Assembly: GCF_024172165.1 (NCBI RefSeq)
Contig: NZ_JAMZEB010000001.1
Span: forward strand, 310,001-374,000
Source: Nonomuraea thailandensis
GTDB taxonomy: Bacteria; Actinomycetota; Actinomycetes; Streptosporangiales; Streptosporangiaceae
Direction: 5' to 3'
Length of the DNA stretch: 64,000 nucleotides
A program made the position numbers and the translations under genes. The notes below the pieces were generated by a model. That model saw nothing but the letters and a program-made list of their open reading frames with translations. It was not told where the DNA came from and made no database searches. Shown here piece after piece: positions 52,914-60,120 of the stretch. Numbering within the stretch: position 1 is the stretch's first letter; every line of letters starts with the position of its first letter.

Positions 52914-53861
52914 CTATGCCACAGCGGTCCCCAGCAGGGCCGATGAGGCGTGTCTCTTCTCGATCATCAGACGTTCGAATGTGATGGGCGGCAGGCCGTC
53001 GTTGGCGCTGTGCCGCCGGGTGGTGTTGTAGAAGTCGGCGATCCAGGTGGCGATCTTCAGGCGGGCCTCGGCCCGAGTGCGGAACCGGTGGCGGTGCACG
53101 TACTCGACCTTGAGGGTGCTGTTGAACGCCTCGGCCGCGGCGTTGTCGAGCGCGCAGCCCACCCGCCCCATGGACTGGACCACGCCCAGGCGCCGGCACA
53201 GCTCCTGGTAGCGAGCAGCCGTGTATTCCGACCCGCGATCCGAATGAAAGATCACTCCGTCTACGTCGCCGCCGCGGGTGGCCACCGCCATCTGTAGTGA
53301 GGCGCAGGTCAGCGCGGCGTCGTGGTGCCCGGACATGGCGTAGCCGAGCAGTCGGCGGGAGAACAGGTCCTCGACCGTGGCCAGATACAGCTTGCCCTCG
53401 CCGGTGTCGATCTGCGTCACATCGCCGCACCACAGCACGTCCGGTGCGACTGAGTTGAACGTGCGGCGGACCAGGTCCGGGGCGGCCGGCCGCTTGCCTT
53501 GGCGGGTCAGCGAGCGCGGTTTGCGCCGCTTGCGGGCGACCAGGCCGAGCTCGGCCATTCTGGCGGCGACCGTGTTCTCCGAGATCCGCCAGCCCGCCGC
53601 ATGCAGATCACGGGTGATGCGCGGCGAGCCGTAGGTGCCGCCGGAGGCCTCGAACGCGCGGGTGATCTCCGCATCCAGGTCGGCCCGCCGGCGCTGCCGG
53701 GCGGTCGGCGCATCGTCGCCGATGCGGTTCTTCCACTTGTAGTACCAGGACTGCGAGACGCCCAGCGCCCGGCAGGAGACGGTGTGGTCGATGTCGTGCT
53801 CGGTCTTCTGGGAGCTGATGAAGGCCGCCACGCTTATCGGCCCATCGCCTCTTTGACCCAC
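52914..53861 (-). CDS. IS3-family transposase OrfB
   Basis: 315-residue rve-type transposase on the minus strand. HTH_21 region ([40 protein letters not shown]) and DDE core: [20 protein letters not shown] (Asp), [20 protein letters not shown] (Asp), [20 protein letters not shown] (Glu). The start overlaps the end of orfA by 28 bases in another frame, the usual IS3 arrangement in which a -1 frameshift makes the fused OrfAB enzyme. No lesion seen, so this element may be active. Confidence 0.9.
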   Translation of the reverse strand: MGQRGDGPISVAAFISSQKTEHDIDHTVSCRALGVSQSWYYKWKNRIGDDAPTARQRRRADLDAEITRAFEASGGTYGSPRITRDLHAAGWRISENTVAARMAELGLVARKRRKPRSLTRQGKRPAAPDLVRRTFNSVAPDVLWCGDVTQIDTGEGKLYLATVEDLFSRRLLGYAMSGHHDAALTCASLQMAVATRGGDVDGVIFHSDRGSEYTAARYQELCRRLGVVQSMGRVGCALDNAAAEAFNSTLKVEYVHRHRFRTRAEARLKIATWIADFYNTTRRHSANDGLPPITFERLMIEKRHASSALLGTAVA

Positions 53862-54202
53862 AAGACCACGGAACGCTTGAGCACGTCACGCTCGTCTTCC
53901 AGTTCGGCGCGTTCTTTCTCCCAGGCCGCCTTCTCCTGGGCGTGCTGCTTGACCAGCGCGGCCTTCTCCCGCCGCAGCCGGGCCAGCTCCTCCTGCTCCG
54001 ACTCCTCCAGCGTTCCGCTCCCGTTGCCGTTGTACTGCTCGTCCAGCCGGTCCATCTGCACCCAGTTGTGCAGCGTGTACGGGCTGATTCCCAGATCCCG
54101 CGCCACCTGCGCGATGGGTTTGCCGGTCTCCTTCACGATACGCACCGCGCCCGCCCGGAACTCCGGATCAAAGCGCCGCCGCGTGACTGCTGCCACGACC
54201 AA
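53834..54202 (-). CDS. IS3-family transposase OrfA
   Basis: 122 residues: N-terminal helix-turn-helix ([40 protein letters not shown]) and a C-terminal leucine-zipper/coiled-coil stretch ([39 protein letters not shown]). OrfA binds the inverted repeats and regulates transposition. Confidence 0.9.
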   Translation of the reverse strand: MVVAAVTRRRFDPEFRAGAVRIVKETGKPIAQVARDLGISPYTLHNWVQMDRLDEQYNGNGSGTLEESEQEELARLRREKAALVKQHAQEKAAWEKERAELEDERDVLKRSVVLWVKEAMGR

Positions 54203-54920
54203 ACCTCTCCCGGTTCGGTCTCCACGCTACGAGGGGAAGGCCACAGCAGATCCTGACCGTCTTGCAGGCTCAGGCGGACGCGGCTGGGCTGATCACGTGG
54301 GATGTGAGTGTCGACTCCACCGTCTGCCGGGCTCATCAGCACGCCGCCGGGGCGCGGAAGAGGGGGATCTGCAGGTCGAGTCGCCGGGCGGGGTGCAGGA
54401 AGAGCCGGCCGATCACGGGCTGGGGCGTTCCCGGGGTGGCTTGAGCACCAAACTGCACCTGGCCACCGAGCAGGGCCGCAGAGCACTGTCGATCGTGCTG
54501 ACGGCCGGGCAGCGTGGTGACAGCCCGCAGTTCACGGCGGTCTTGGAGGGCATCCGGGTGCCGCGCCTGGGCGGGGGCCGGCCCCGTACCCGGCCGGACC
54601 GGGTGCTGGCCGATAAGGCCTACAGCTCGCGCGGTAACCGCCGTTACCTGCGCAGGCGCGGCATCAAGGCCACCATCCCGATCAAGCTGGACCAAGCCGC
54701 CGCCCGGCGCAGGAAGGGGACGAAGGGCGGCCGGCCACCGGCCTTCGACCCCGAGTCCTACAAGCTGCGTCACGCCGTGGAATGCGGCATCAACCGGCTC
54801 AAGGGCTACCGGGCGGTGGCTACCCGCTTCGACAAGCTGGCCGTGCGCTACGAAGCGACTGTTCATATCGCCGTGATCGACACCTGGCTATGAGCGCACC
54901 ACTTCTGAAACACGGCCTAG

Positions 54921-55101
54921 GCGACCGCTTTCAACTCCATGACAATGCGTTACAGGGCGTTGATCGGAGCGTAAGCCTGGAGGTCAACGAACGCAGCGGT
55001 TTTCATCAGACCCTCACCCCACGGCCACAAGCCGTGTCGCAGCATGAGCCGCCTCACGTCGTCATCGTCGTGATCCGGCCGGCAGCAGAACGGAGACCAC
55101 G
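54921..55101 (+). promoter_or_regulatory. leader and promoter region of the deazapurine operon
   Basis: 181 bases between the IS5 right end and queD. GGAGA lies six bases before ATG 55102. No riboswitch-like fold (for example a preQ1 aptamer) is evident, and I cannot name a -10/-35 pair with confidence. With the IS island removed this would be the shared region with the divergent XRE gene, so the native operator may now be split or displaced. Confidence 0.4.
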
Positions 55102-55551
55102 ATGACATCGCCCCGCCTCTCTGCAGCTCTTGTCGGAACGCATCCTGAACTGCGCGACCTGGGCGGCGTCGGAATCACCATCGGCAAGACCTTTACCTTC
55201 GAGGCGGCTCACCGCCTGAACGGGCTGCCCGACGGGCACAAGTGCGGCCGTCGGCACGGCCACAGCTACCAGGTGACCGTCGAGCTCACCTCCGACGAGC
55301 TCGACGGCCCAGGATTCGTCACCGACTTCGGGGACCTGGCGCCGTTCGCCGCCTACCTCTCCGAGCACTTCGACCATCGCGACCTGAACGAGGTGCTCAC
55401 GGTCGAGCCGACCTCCGAACACCTGGCGCTCCATCTGGCCCGATGGTTCCTCGACAACGTGCAGCCGGGCATTCCCGGGCGGTTGGTCGCCGTCACCGTC
55501 AGCGAGACCTCGAAAACGTGGGCGCGCTGCACGGTGGGAAACGCCACATGA
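55102..55551 (+). CDS. queD: 6-carboxytetrahydropterin synthase (QueD-like)
   Basis: 149 residues of the PTPS/QueD fold. The zinc ligands and catalytic Cys are in KTFTFEAAHRLNGLP and HKCGRRHGHSYQVTVEL (C, HGH). VTDFGDLAPFA and EHFDHRDLNEVL are also family-typical. It converts 7,8-dihydroneopterin triphosphate to 6-carboxy-5,6,7,8-tetrahydropterin, the second step to 7-deazapurines. It is first in the operon, and its stop overlaps the start of queE (ATGA at 55548), so both are co-translated. An N-terminal stretch of about 25 residues precedes the fold and is longer than in E. coli QueD. Confidence 0.93.
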   Translation: MTSPRLSAALVGTHPELRDLGGVGITIGKTFTFEAAHRLNGLPDGHKCGRRHGHSYQVTVELTSDELDGPGFVTDFGDLAPFAAYLSEHFDHRDLNEVLTVEPTSEHLALHLARWFLDNVQPGIPGRLVAVTVSETSKTWARCTVGNAT

Positions 55552-56270
55552 CCCGCACCGCGGTATCCGTCCCCTCTCGCGACGCGACGCTCCGGATCGC
55601 CGAGCGCTTCGGCCCGACTCCGCAAGGGGAGGGGCCCAGCGCCGGGCAGCCCGCGCTGTTCATCCGGCTGTCAGGCTGCAATCTGTCCTGCAGCTGGTGC
55701 GACACCCCGTACACGTGGGACGTCAGCCGGTTCAACCTGCGGGAGCAACGCCAGCGCGTCCCGGTCGCCGACCTGGCCGCGTGGGCGCTGGACCACCCTG
55801 TGCAGCTGATCGTCGTCACGGGCGGAGAGCCTCTGCTGCAGCAGCGCCACCTGCCCGCGTTGGCCGAGCCGCTGCTGAAGGCCGGCCGCCGCCTGGAGAT
55901 CGAAACCAACGGCACCGTCACGCCCGATCCGGCGCTGTTGGTGGATGGGCTGTGCTTCAACGTCTCCCCGAAACTGGCCAACGCGCACGTTCCACGCGAG
56001 CGGCGCATCAAGCCCGCCGCCCTGGAAGCGCTGTCGGCCAGCGGGCAGGCGGTGTTCAAGTTCGTCGCTCGTGACCTGGCCGACCTGGATGAGATCGCCG
56101 AACTCGCCGAGCGCTTCGCGATGAAGCAGGTGTGGGTGATGCCGGAAGGCGTCACCACCGACCACGTACTGGGCCGCGCCCACCTGCTCGCCGAGGCGGT
56201 CATCGCCCGCGGCTGGTCGCTGTCCCTGCGTCTGCACGTCCTGCTGTGGGGTGACGAACGTGGCCGCTGA
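55548..56270 (+). CDS. queE: 7-carboxy-7-deazaguanine synthase (QueE-like)
   Basis: 240-residue radical-SAM enzyme. The [4Fe-4S] cysteines are in IRLSGCNLSCSWCDTPYTWD (CxxxCxxC), preceded by FGPTPQGEGPSAGQPALF. LIVVTGGEPLLQQ binds SAM, and LEIETNGTVTPDPALL is also conserved. It contracts 6-carboxytetrahydropterin to CDG, the committed 7-deazapurine intermediate. Overlaps queD by four bases; folE follows after 51 bases with its own AGGAAGGA site. Confidence 0.94.
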   Translation: MTRTAVSVPSRDATLRIAERFGPTPQGEGPSAGQPALFIRLSGCNLSCSWCDTPYTWDVSRFNLREQRQRVPVADLAAWALDHPVQLIVVTGGEPLLQQRHLPALAEPLLKAGRRLEIETNGTVTPDPALLVDGLCFNVSPKLANAHVPRERRIKPAALEALSASGQAVFKFVARDLADLDEIAELAERFAMKQVWVMPEGVTTDHVLGRAHLLAEAVIARGWSLSLRLHVLLWGDERGR

Positions 56271-56321
56271 CAGCCATCGCCCCGCGCCCGCCTACTCCAC
56301 CCCTGGAAGCGAGGAAGGACC

Positions 56322-56978
56322 ATGACCACCAACGCCGTGCGGCGCCCTGAGACGGCGCACCTCGGCCGTGCCGTGTCGCAGCCGGGCGAGGAGATGCCGG
56401 TCTCGACGGTGAACACGCCGCGCGTGGCCGAGCTCGTCCGCGAACTACTCATCGCCGTCGGAGAGGACCCCCAGCGCGAGGGGCTGCTCGACACTCCGAC
56501 TCGCGTCGCGTCCTGGTGGCGCACCTTCCTGTCACCGGACCCTTCGGCGATGGCGACCCGCTTCACCGAGACCCATGCTAGCGACCAGCTCGTCGTGGTC
56601 GGCGGACTGAAGGTGTGGTCCCTGTGTGAGCACCACCTGCTGCCGATGCAACTGGACGCGCACGTCGGCTACCTCGCCAACGGCACCGTCCTGGGCCTGT
56701 CGAAGTTCGGCCGGATCGCGCAGCGTTACGCCGGGCGGCTCCAGGTGCAGGAGCGCTTCACCCGCCAGCTCGCCGAGGAGGTGGCCACCGCCATCGCCGG
56801 CCCGGATGTGGCCGTCACGGTGCACGGCGTGCACCTGTGCATGAGCATGCGTGGCGTGCGGATGGAAGGCGCCCGTACCTCCACCGTCCACGCCGCCGGC
56901 CGGTTCAGGACCGATCCGCTGCTCTCCCAGCAGTTCCTCACCCTGACCACCACCGCCGGCGGCGGAGGGGCGGTGTGA
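56322..56978 (+). CDS. folE: GTP cyclohydrolase I
   Basis: 218 residues of GTP cyclohydrolase I (type FolE). Zinc ligands are in WSLCEHHLLPMQLDAHVGYL and VHLCMSMRGVRMEGARTSTV. QREGLLDTPTRVASWW and LSKFGRIAQRYAGRLQVQER are the usual signatures. It opens GTP to dihydroneopterin triphosphate, feeding QueD. A copy inside this operon rather than in the folate cluster points to a dedicated secondary-metabolite supply, as in toyocamycin-type clusters. Strong ribosome binding site GAGGAAGGA; its stop overlaps the next start (TGATG). Confidence 0.94.
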   Translation: MTTNAVRRPETAHLGRAVSQPGEEMPVSTVNTPRVAELVRELLIAVGEDPQREGLLDTPTRVASWWRTFLSPDPSAMATRFTETHASDQLVVVGGLKVWSLCEHHLLPMQLDAHVGYLANGTVLGLSKFGRIAQRYAGRLQVQERFTRQLAEEVATAIAGPDVAVTVHGVHLCMSMRGVRMEGARTSTVHAAGRFRTDPLLSQQFLTLTTTAGGGGAV

Positions 56979-57523
56979 TGCCGATCACTCCTCGGCGGTT
57001 CGCTGCCGCGATCCTGCCGACGGCGGCAGGGAACGACGGACCTGCGCTCACCCACCTGACGTGGCCCGGAGTGGAGGAGCTCATCGGCCAGATCGCCGAG
57101 GCGATCAGGAACGACGGCGCCCCCCAGACCCTGGTCGCCATCCTGCGCGGTGGGGCCATCCCGGCCGTCTGCCTCTCCCACCGGCTCGCGCTGCGGGACG
57201 CCCGGATGGTCGAGATCACCCACACCGCCGACGACAGCACCAACGCCGCGAAGACACCGCGGCCCCTGGTCGTCAACCCGGCCTCGCTGGGCGACCTCAC
57301 CGGCCGGGACGTCCTCATCGTGGACGACGTCGCCGGCACCGGCGACACCCTCGCCGCCGCAGCGCGACTGGCCGGCGACGCCGGAGCCGGACGGGTGCGG
57401 ACCGCGGTGTGCGTGGTTAACGAGGACAACTGGACCGGCCGCCTTCCAGCTGAGGCGACCATCACCTACATCGGCACGACCACCCGCGCCTGGACGGTCT
57501 TCCCCTGGGAGGGGCACCCGTGA
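56978..57523 (+). CDS. purine-type phosphoribosyltransferase
   Basis: 181 residues. The PRPP-binding motif is textbook (GRDVLIVDDVAGTGDTLAAA), and LVAILRGGAIPAVCLSHRLA is the N-terminal PPi-loop region. It is like hypoxanthine/xanthine-guanine phosphoribosyltransferases rather than orotate or uracil enzymes. In known 7-deazapurine nucleoside clusters such an enzyme attaches ribose-5-phosphate to the free base. Here the acceptor would be CDG or a derivative (inference). Overlaps folE and the following methyltransferase (GTGA at 57520), so it is translationally coupled on both sides. Confidence 0.88.
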   Translation: MPITPRRFAAAILPTAAGNDGPALTHLTWPGVEELIGQIAEAIRNDGAPQTLVAILRGGAIPAVCLSHRLALRDARMVEITHTADDSTNAAKTPRPLVVNPASLGDLTGRDVLIVDDVAGTGDTLAAAARLAGDAGAGRVRTAVCVVNEDNWTGRLPAEATITYIGTTTRAWTVFPWEGHP

Positions 57524-58347
57524 ACACCAGCACTGATCAGCTTCCCGAGCAGTTCCGCACCCGGCCCGGGACCCCCATGATCGGCCCGTACAGCGTCAAC
57601 CAGATGGACGACTTCTACGCGGCGCTGCACCGCGGGGAGGCCAAGCCGTCGGGGCTGATGAACCTGATGCAGCACCTCATCGTCGCCGAGCGGTGCGAGC
57701 CGGGCGCGACGGTGCTGGACGTGTGCTGCGGTCGCGGGCTGGCGCTGCCCCTGCTGCACCGGGACGCGCCGCAGATCGGACGCTACGTCGGGCTGGACAT
57801 CAGCCCCGACAACCTGAACGAGGCCCGGGAGCGGATCGCGTCCGTACGCGAGACGTACGGGGACCTGTTCCCGATCGACCTGGTCGAGTGCGATGTGGCC
57901 GAGCCCTGGCCGCCCCTGCCCGCCTTCGACGTGGCGCTGTACACTTCCGCGCTGGAGCACCTGCCTTTCGACCTCGGCGCGCGCAGCTTGGCCAGCACAG
58001 CGCAGGCGCTCGCCCCCGGCGGGGTGCTGTATCTGTCCACGCCGCGGGGCTTCGGCCCGCGCCCGCGGCCGCTGCAGTACCGCGTCCATGTCTGCGAGTG
58101 GTCACGGGAGGAGGTGGAGCAGGTCGTCGGCGAGGCCGGGCTGCTCATCGAGGACGTGATGGGCCTGCTGCCGCCCGAACCGGACACGGTGGCCGGCGAG
58201 CTCGCCGACCGGTACGGGCCCGGGGTTGCCGGCTGGTACCGCGACCTCTCCCAGCGCGTCCCCGCGGCGCTGCTGGACACGATCTCGGCGGTGTCGGCGC
58301 CGAAGACGGCGACCGAGCTGCTGTACGTGTGCCGGAGGCCCGCATGA
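57520..58347 (+). CDS. class I SAM-dependent methyltransferase
   Basis: 275 residues from GTG 57520. Motif I is in GATVLDVCCGRGLALPLLHR, motif II in GRYVGLDISPDNLNEARERI, and motif IV in FDVALYTSALEHLPF. It is of the UbiE/Methyltransf_11 type, with an N-terminal helical cap (VNQMDDFYAALHRGEAKPSG). The acceptor is unknown; O- or N-methylation of the nucleoside or of a carboxylate are options. Coupled by 4-bp overlaps to genes on both sides. Confidence 0.88.
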   Translation: MNTSTDQLPEQFRTRPGTPMIGPYSVNQMDDFYAALHRGEAKPSGLMNLMQHLIVAERCEPGATVLDVCCGRGLALPLLHRDAPQIGRYVGLDISPDNLNEARERIASVRETYGDLFPIDLVECDVAEPWPPLPAFDVALYTSALEHLPFDLGARSLASTAQALAPGGVLYLSTPRGFGPRPRPLQYRVHVCEWSREEVEQVVGEAGLLIEDVMGLLPPEPDTVAGELADRYGPGVAGWYRDLSQRVPAALLDTISAVSAPKTATELLYVCRRPA

Positions 58348-59054
58348 ACACCGCCGCCCGGCCCGCACCGCGCCGCGACATCGCCCGGCCGCTGTGGGTA
58401 ACCATCGAAGGCATCAACGGCGTCGGCAAGACCACCGCGGCCCGCGCGGTCGCCGCCCGCCTCGGTGAGCGATGCCTGCTGCTGGACGAGATCACCGACC
58501 AGGCCGGCAACACGCTGACCGGACGGGTGATCGCCGCCCTGGCCGCGCGGGACCCCGTGTGTCTGCGCGCCGGCCACCCGGTCGCCGAAACCCTGGCGCT
58601 GCTCGCGCTGAAGATCCGCGAGGCCGAACTCCTCGCCGCCCTGCCGATCACCCCTGAGGTGGTCATCGAGGACCGTGGCGTCGACACCGTCGCCGTCTAC
58701 CAGGCCGCGATCCTCTGCGAGCAGACCGGCGACGCCGACCCCGCTCACGTCGCCCGGCACATCCTCGCCACGATGGCGGCATGGCTGCCCCGGCCGGACG
58801 CCACCGTGCTGCTGACCGGCGACCGCCAGGTGTGCATCCGCCGCTTCGCCGACCGGATCGCACGGACGCTGGCCCCACCGGACGTGCGCGTGATCGAGCA
58901 GGCCGACGCCCTGTATGCCGGGCTGGCCGCCGCCGAGCCCGGCCGCTACACCGTGATCGACACCGCCGGACGGACGGCCGAGGCCGTCGCCGGCGCGATC
59001 ACCGCGGTCGTGCAGGACCTCGCCAAGCAGAGGGAGGCCTACCGTGCCGCCTGA
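58344..59054 (+). CDS. thymidylate-kinase-like enzyme (first copy)
   Basis: 236 residues. P-loop in LWVTIEGINGVGKTTAARAV, and the DR motif of dTMP kinases in PEVVIEDRGVDTVAVYQAAI. Lid-type arginines are in RQVCIRRFADRIARTLAP. A genuine housekeeping dTMP kinase is expected elsewhere; this one is part of the operon and shares its layout with the second copy at 61315. It may phosphorylate the deazapurine nucleotide or an unusual precursor (inference). Overlaps the methyltransferase by four bases and the radical-SAM gene by eleven. Confidence 0.85.
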   Translation: MNTAARPAPRRDIARPLWVTIEGINGVGKTTAARAVAARLGERCLLLDEITDQAGNTLTGRVIAALAARDPVCLRAGHPVAETLALLALKIREAELLAALPITPEVVIEDRGVDTVAVYQAAILCEQTGDADPAHVARHILATMAAWLPRPDATVLLTGDRQVCIRRFADRIARTLAPPDVRVIEQADALYAGLAAAEPGRYTVIDTAGRTAEAVAGAITAVVQDLAKQREAYRAA

Positions 59055-60120
59055 TGAGTTCCCGCCGCCTGACGCGCGCCGGACGCCGGATGCGACCCTG
59101 TTGTGGGGGCTGCGCTCGCCGTGCGCGTTCACCTGCCCCCACTGCTACTTCGGCACGATCGAGGAGCACAAACAGCAGGGCTTGCCCACCGAGGCCGGCG
59201 TCCTGTCGCACCTGTCGCGCACCGACCTGCCGCCCCAGACACTCAAGGCGTTCGCGCGGACCCTGGCCGGTTCACCAGTCGGCCGGGTGGTCATCGCCGG
59301 CGGCGAACCGCTGGACTGGCCGGCCACGCTGGACGTGATCGACCTCATCAAACAGGCCGGCTGTCAGGTCGTGATCGCCACCAACGGGATCCCGCTCACG
59401 CGCCCGCCGGTGGTCCAGCGGCTGCTCGATCTCGGCGTCGACGGCGTTTCGGTCTCCCTGGACAGCGCGGACGCGGCTGTCAACGACCGGCTGCGCCCCT
59501 CACGGTCGGGCCGCTTCGGCTACCACGACGTCGTGGCCGGTATCGGTGCCCTGCTGGATGCCCGGGGCGAGCGGCACGCGCCCCGGGTGGGGATCTACAC
59601 CGTGGTGATGCGGGAACGCCCGCAGGAGATCACTGACATGGCCCGACTGGCCGACGGACTCGGCGTGGACTACTACGTCCCCCAGCCGATCTCCCTGGCG
59701 CCCGATCACCAGCTCTTTTCCGTCCTGACCCACCGGCCCGATGACGTCCCGGCCGTGGCCGGGCAACTCAGCCGCCTCTACGACCAGCCGGGAGGATTGG
59801 CGCTGCCGGACCCCTCCTACGTCCAGCGCTTCATCGACGCGATCTCCACCCAGGACAGCGGGCACGTGCCCGACTGCTTCGGCGGCGCCCGCCTGTTCTT
59901 CATCCAGCCAGACGGCTCGGTCTGGGACTGCCCGTCCGACCGCCGGATCGCCGCCACCCCGGCCGCGCGTCGGCGCACCATCGCAGGCGCCGACGCGCGC
60001 CTGCTGTTTGCCGACCGGCCCGCGTGCACGAACTGCACACTGTTCAGCCGGGACTGCGTGAACATGTGGCCGCTCGTGCTGGACATGCCGCGGCTGCTGA
60101 ACGCGAGGGCCGTCCGATGA
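59044..60120 (+). CDS. radical-SAM enzyme with SPASM-like C-terminal cluster region
   Basis: 358 residues from GTG 59044. The SAM-cluster cysteines are in LRSPCAFTCPHCYFGTIEEH (CxxxCxxC), GGEP in RVVIAGGEPLDWPATLDV, and a SPASM-like auxiliary cluster region in FIQPDGSVWDCPSDRR and RPACTNCTLFSRDCVNMWPL. It is distinct from QueE in length and in the extra cysteines. SPASM enzymes usually modify peptides or carry out C-C or C-X bond changes. Here it is the most likely source of unusual chemistry on the deazapurine or its sugar. Overlaps both neighbours. Confidence 0.88.
   Translation: MPPDEFPPPDARRTPDATLLWGLRSPCAFTCPHCYFGTIEEHKQQGLPTEAGVLSHLSRTDLPPQTLKAFARTLAGSPVGRVVIAGGEPLDWPATLDVIDLIKQAGCQVVIATNGIPLTRPPVVQRLLDLGVDGVSVSLDSADAAVNDRLRPSRSGRFGYHDVVAGIGALLDARGERHAPRVGIYTVVMRERPQEITDMARLADGLGVDYYVPQPISLAPDHQLFSVLTHRPDDVPAVAGQLSRLYDQPGGLALPDPSYVQRFIDAISTQDSGHVPDCFGGARLFFIQPDGSVWDCPSDRRIAATPAARRRTIAGADARLLFADRPACTNCTLFSRDCVNMWPLVLDMPRLLNARAVR

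Larger units (their letters stand above)
52884..54243. mobile_element. IS3-family element inside IS5
   Basis: Begins TGTCAATCCCCTGAAAGCGT and ends GGGGAAGGCCA, with imperfect inverted repeats of about 27 bp sharing AGCGTGGAGAC and TG/CA tips. A 4-bp target duplication CAGC lies at 52880-52883 and 54244-54247. Joining the flanks restores the IS5 reading TWQQILT. Length 1360 bp. A 190-bp internally deleted relative is at 30146. Confidence 0.88.
52637..54893 (+). pseudogene. IS5-family transposase interrupted by IS3
   Basis: GTG 52637 with GGAG upstream begins DTLPVAGRADLTDAQWAVLE and runs to RRWQRAGTWQ at 52882, where IS3 enters. After IS3 it resumes at 54247 with [20 protein letters not shown] and [20 protein letters not shown] (first Asp). 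It shifts frame at a G5 run near 54360 and continues with [40 protein letters not shown] (second Asp) and [20 protein letters not shown] (Glu) to the stop at 54893. Insertion plus frameshift inactivate it. Confidence 0.85.
52521..54916. mobile_element. IS5-family element split by an IS3 insertion
   Basis: Terminal inverted repeats GCCGTGTTTCAGAAGTG start at 52521 and end at 54916, flanked on both sides by CTAG (52517-52520, 54917-54920). Without the inserted IS3 (1360 bp plus its 4-bp duplication) the element is about 1032 bp, normal for the family. Its right end lies 185 bp before the queD start. Confidence 0.85.

Noticed and set aside
54921..55101. preQ1-type riboswitch upstream of queD
   Set aside because: No aptamer-like pseudoknot or A-rich tail could be found, and the operon lacks queuosine salvage or QueF genes usually controlled this way.
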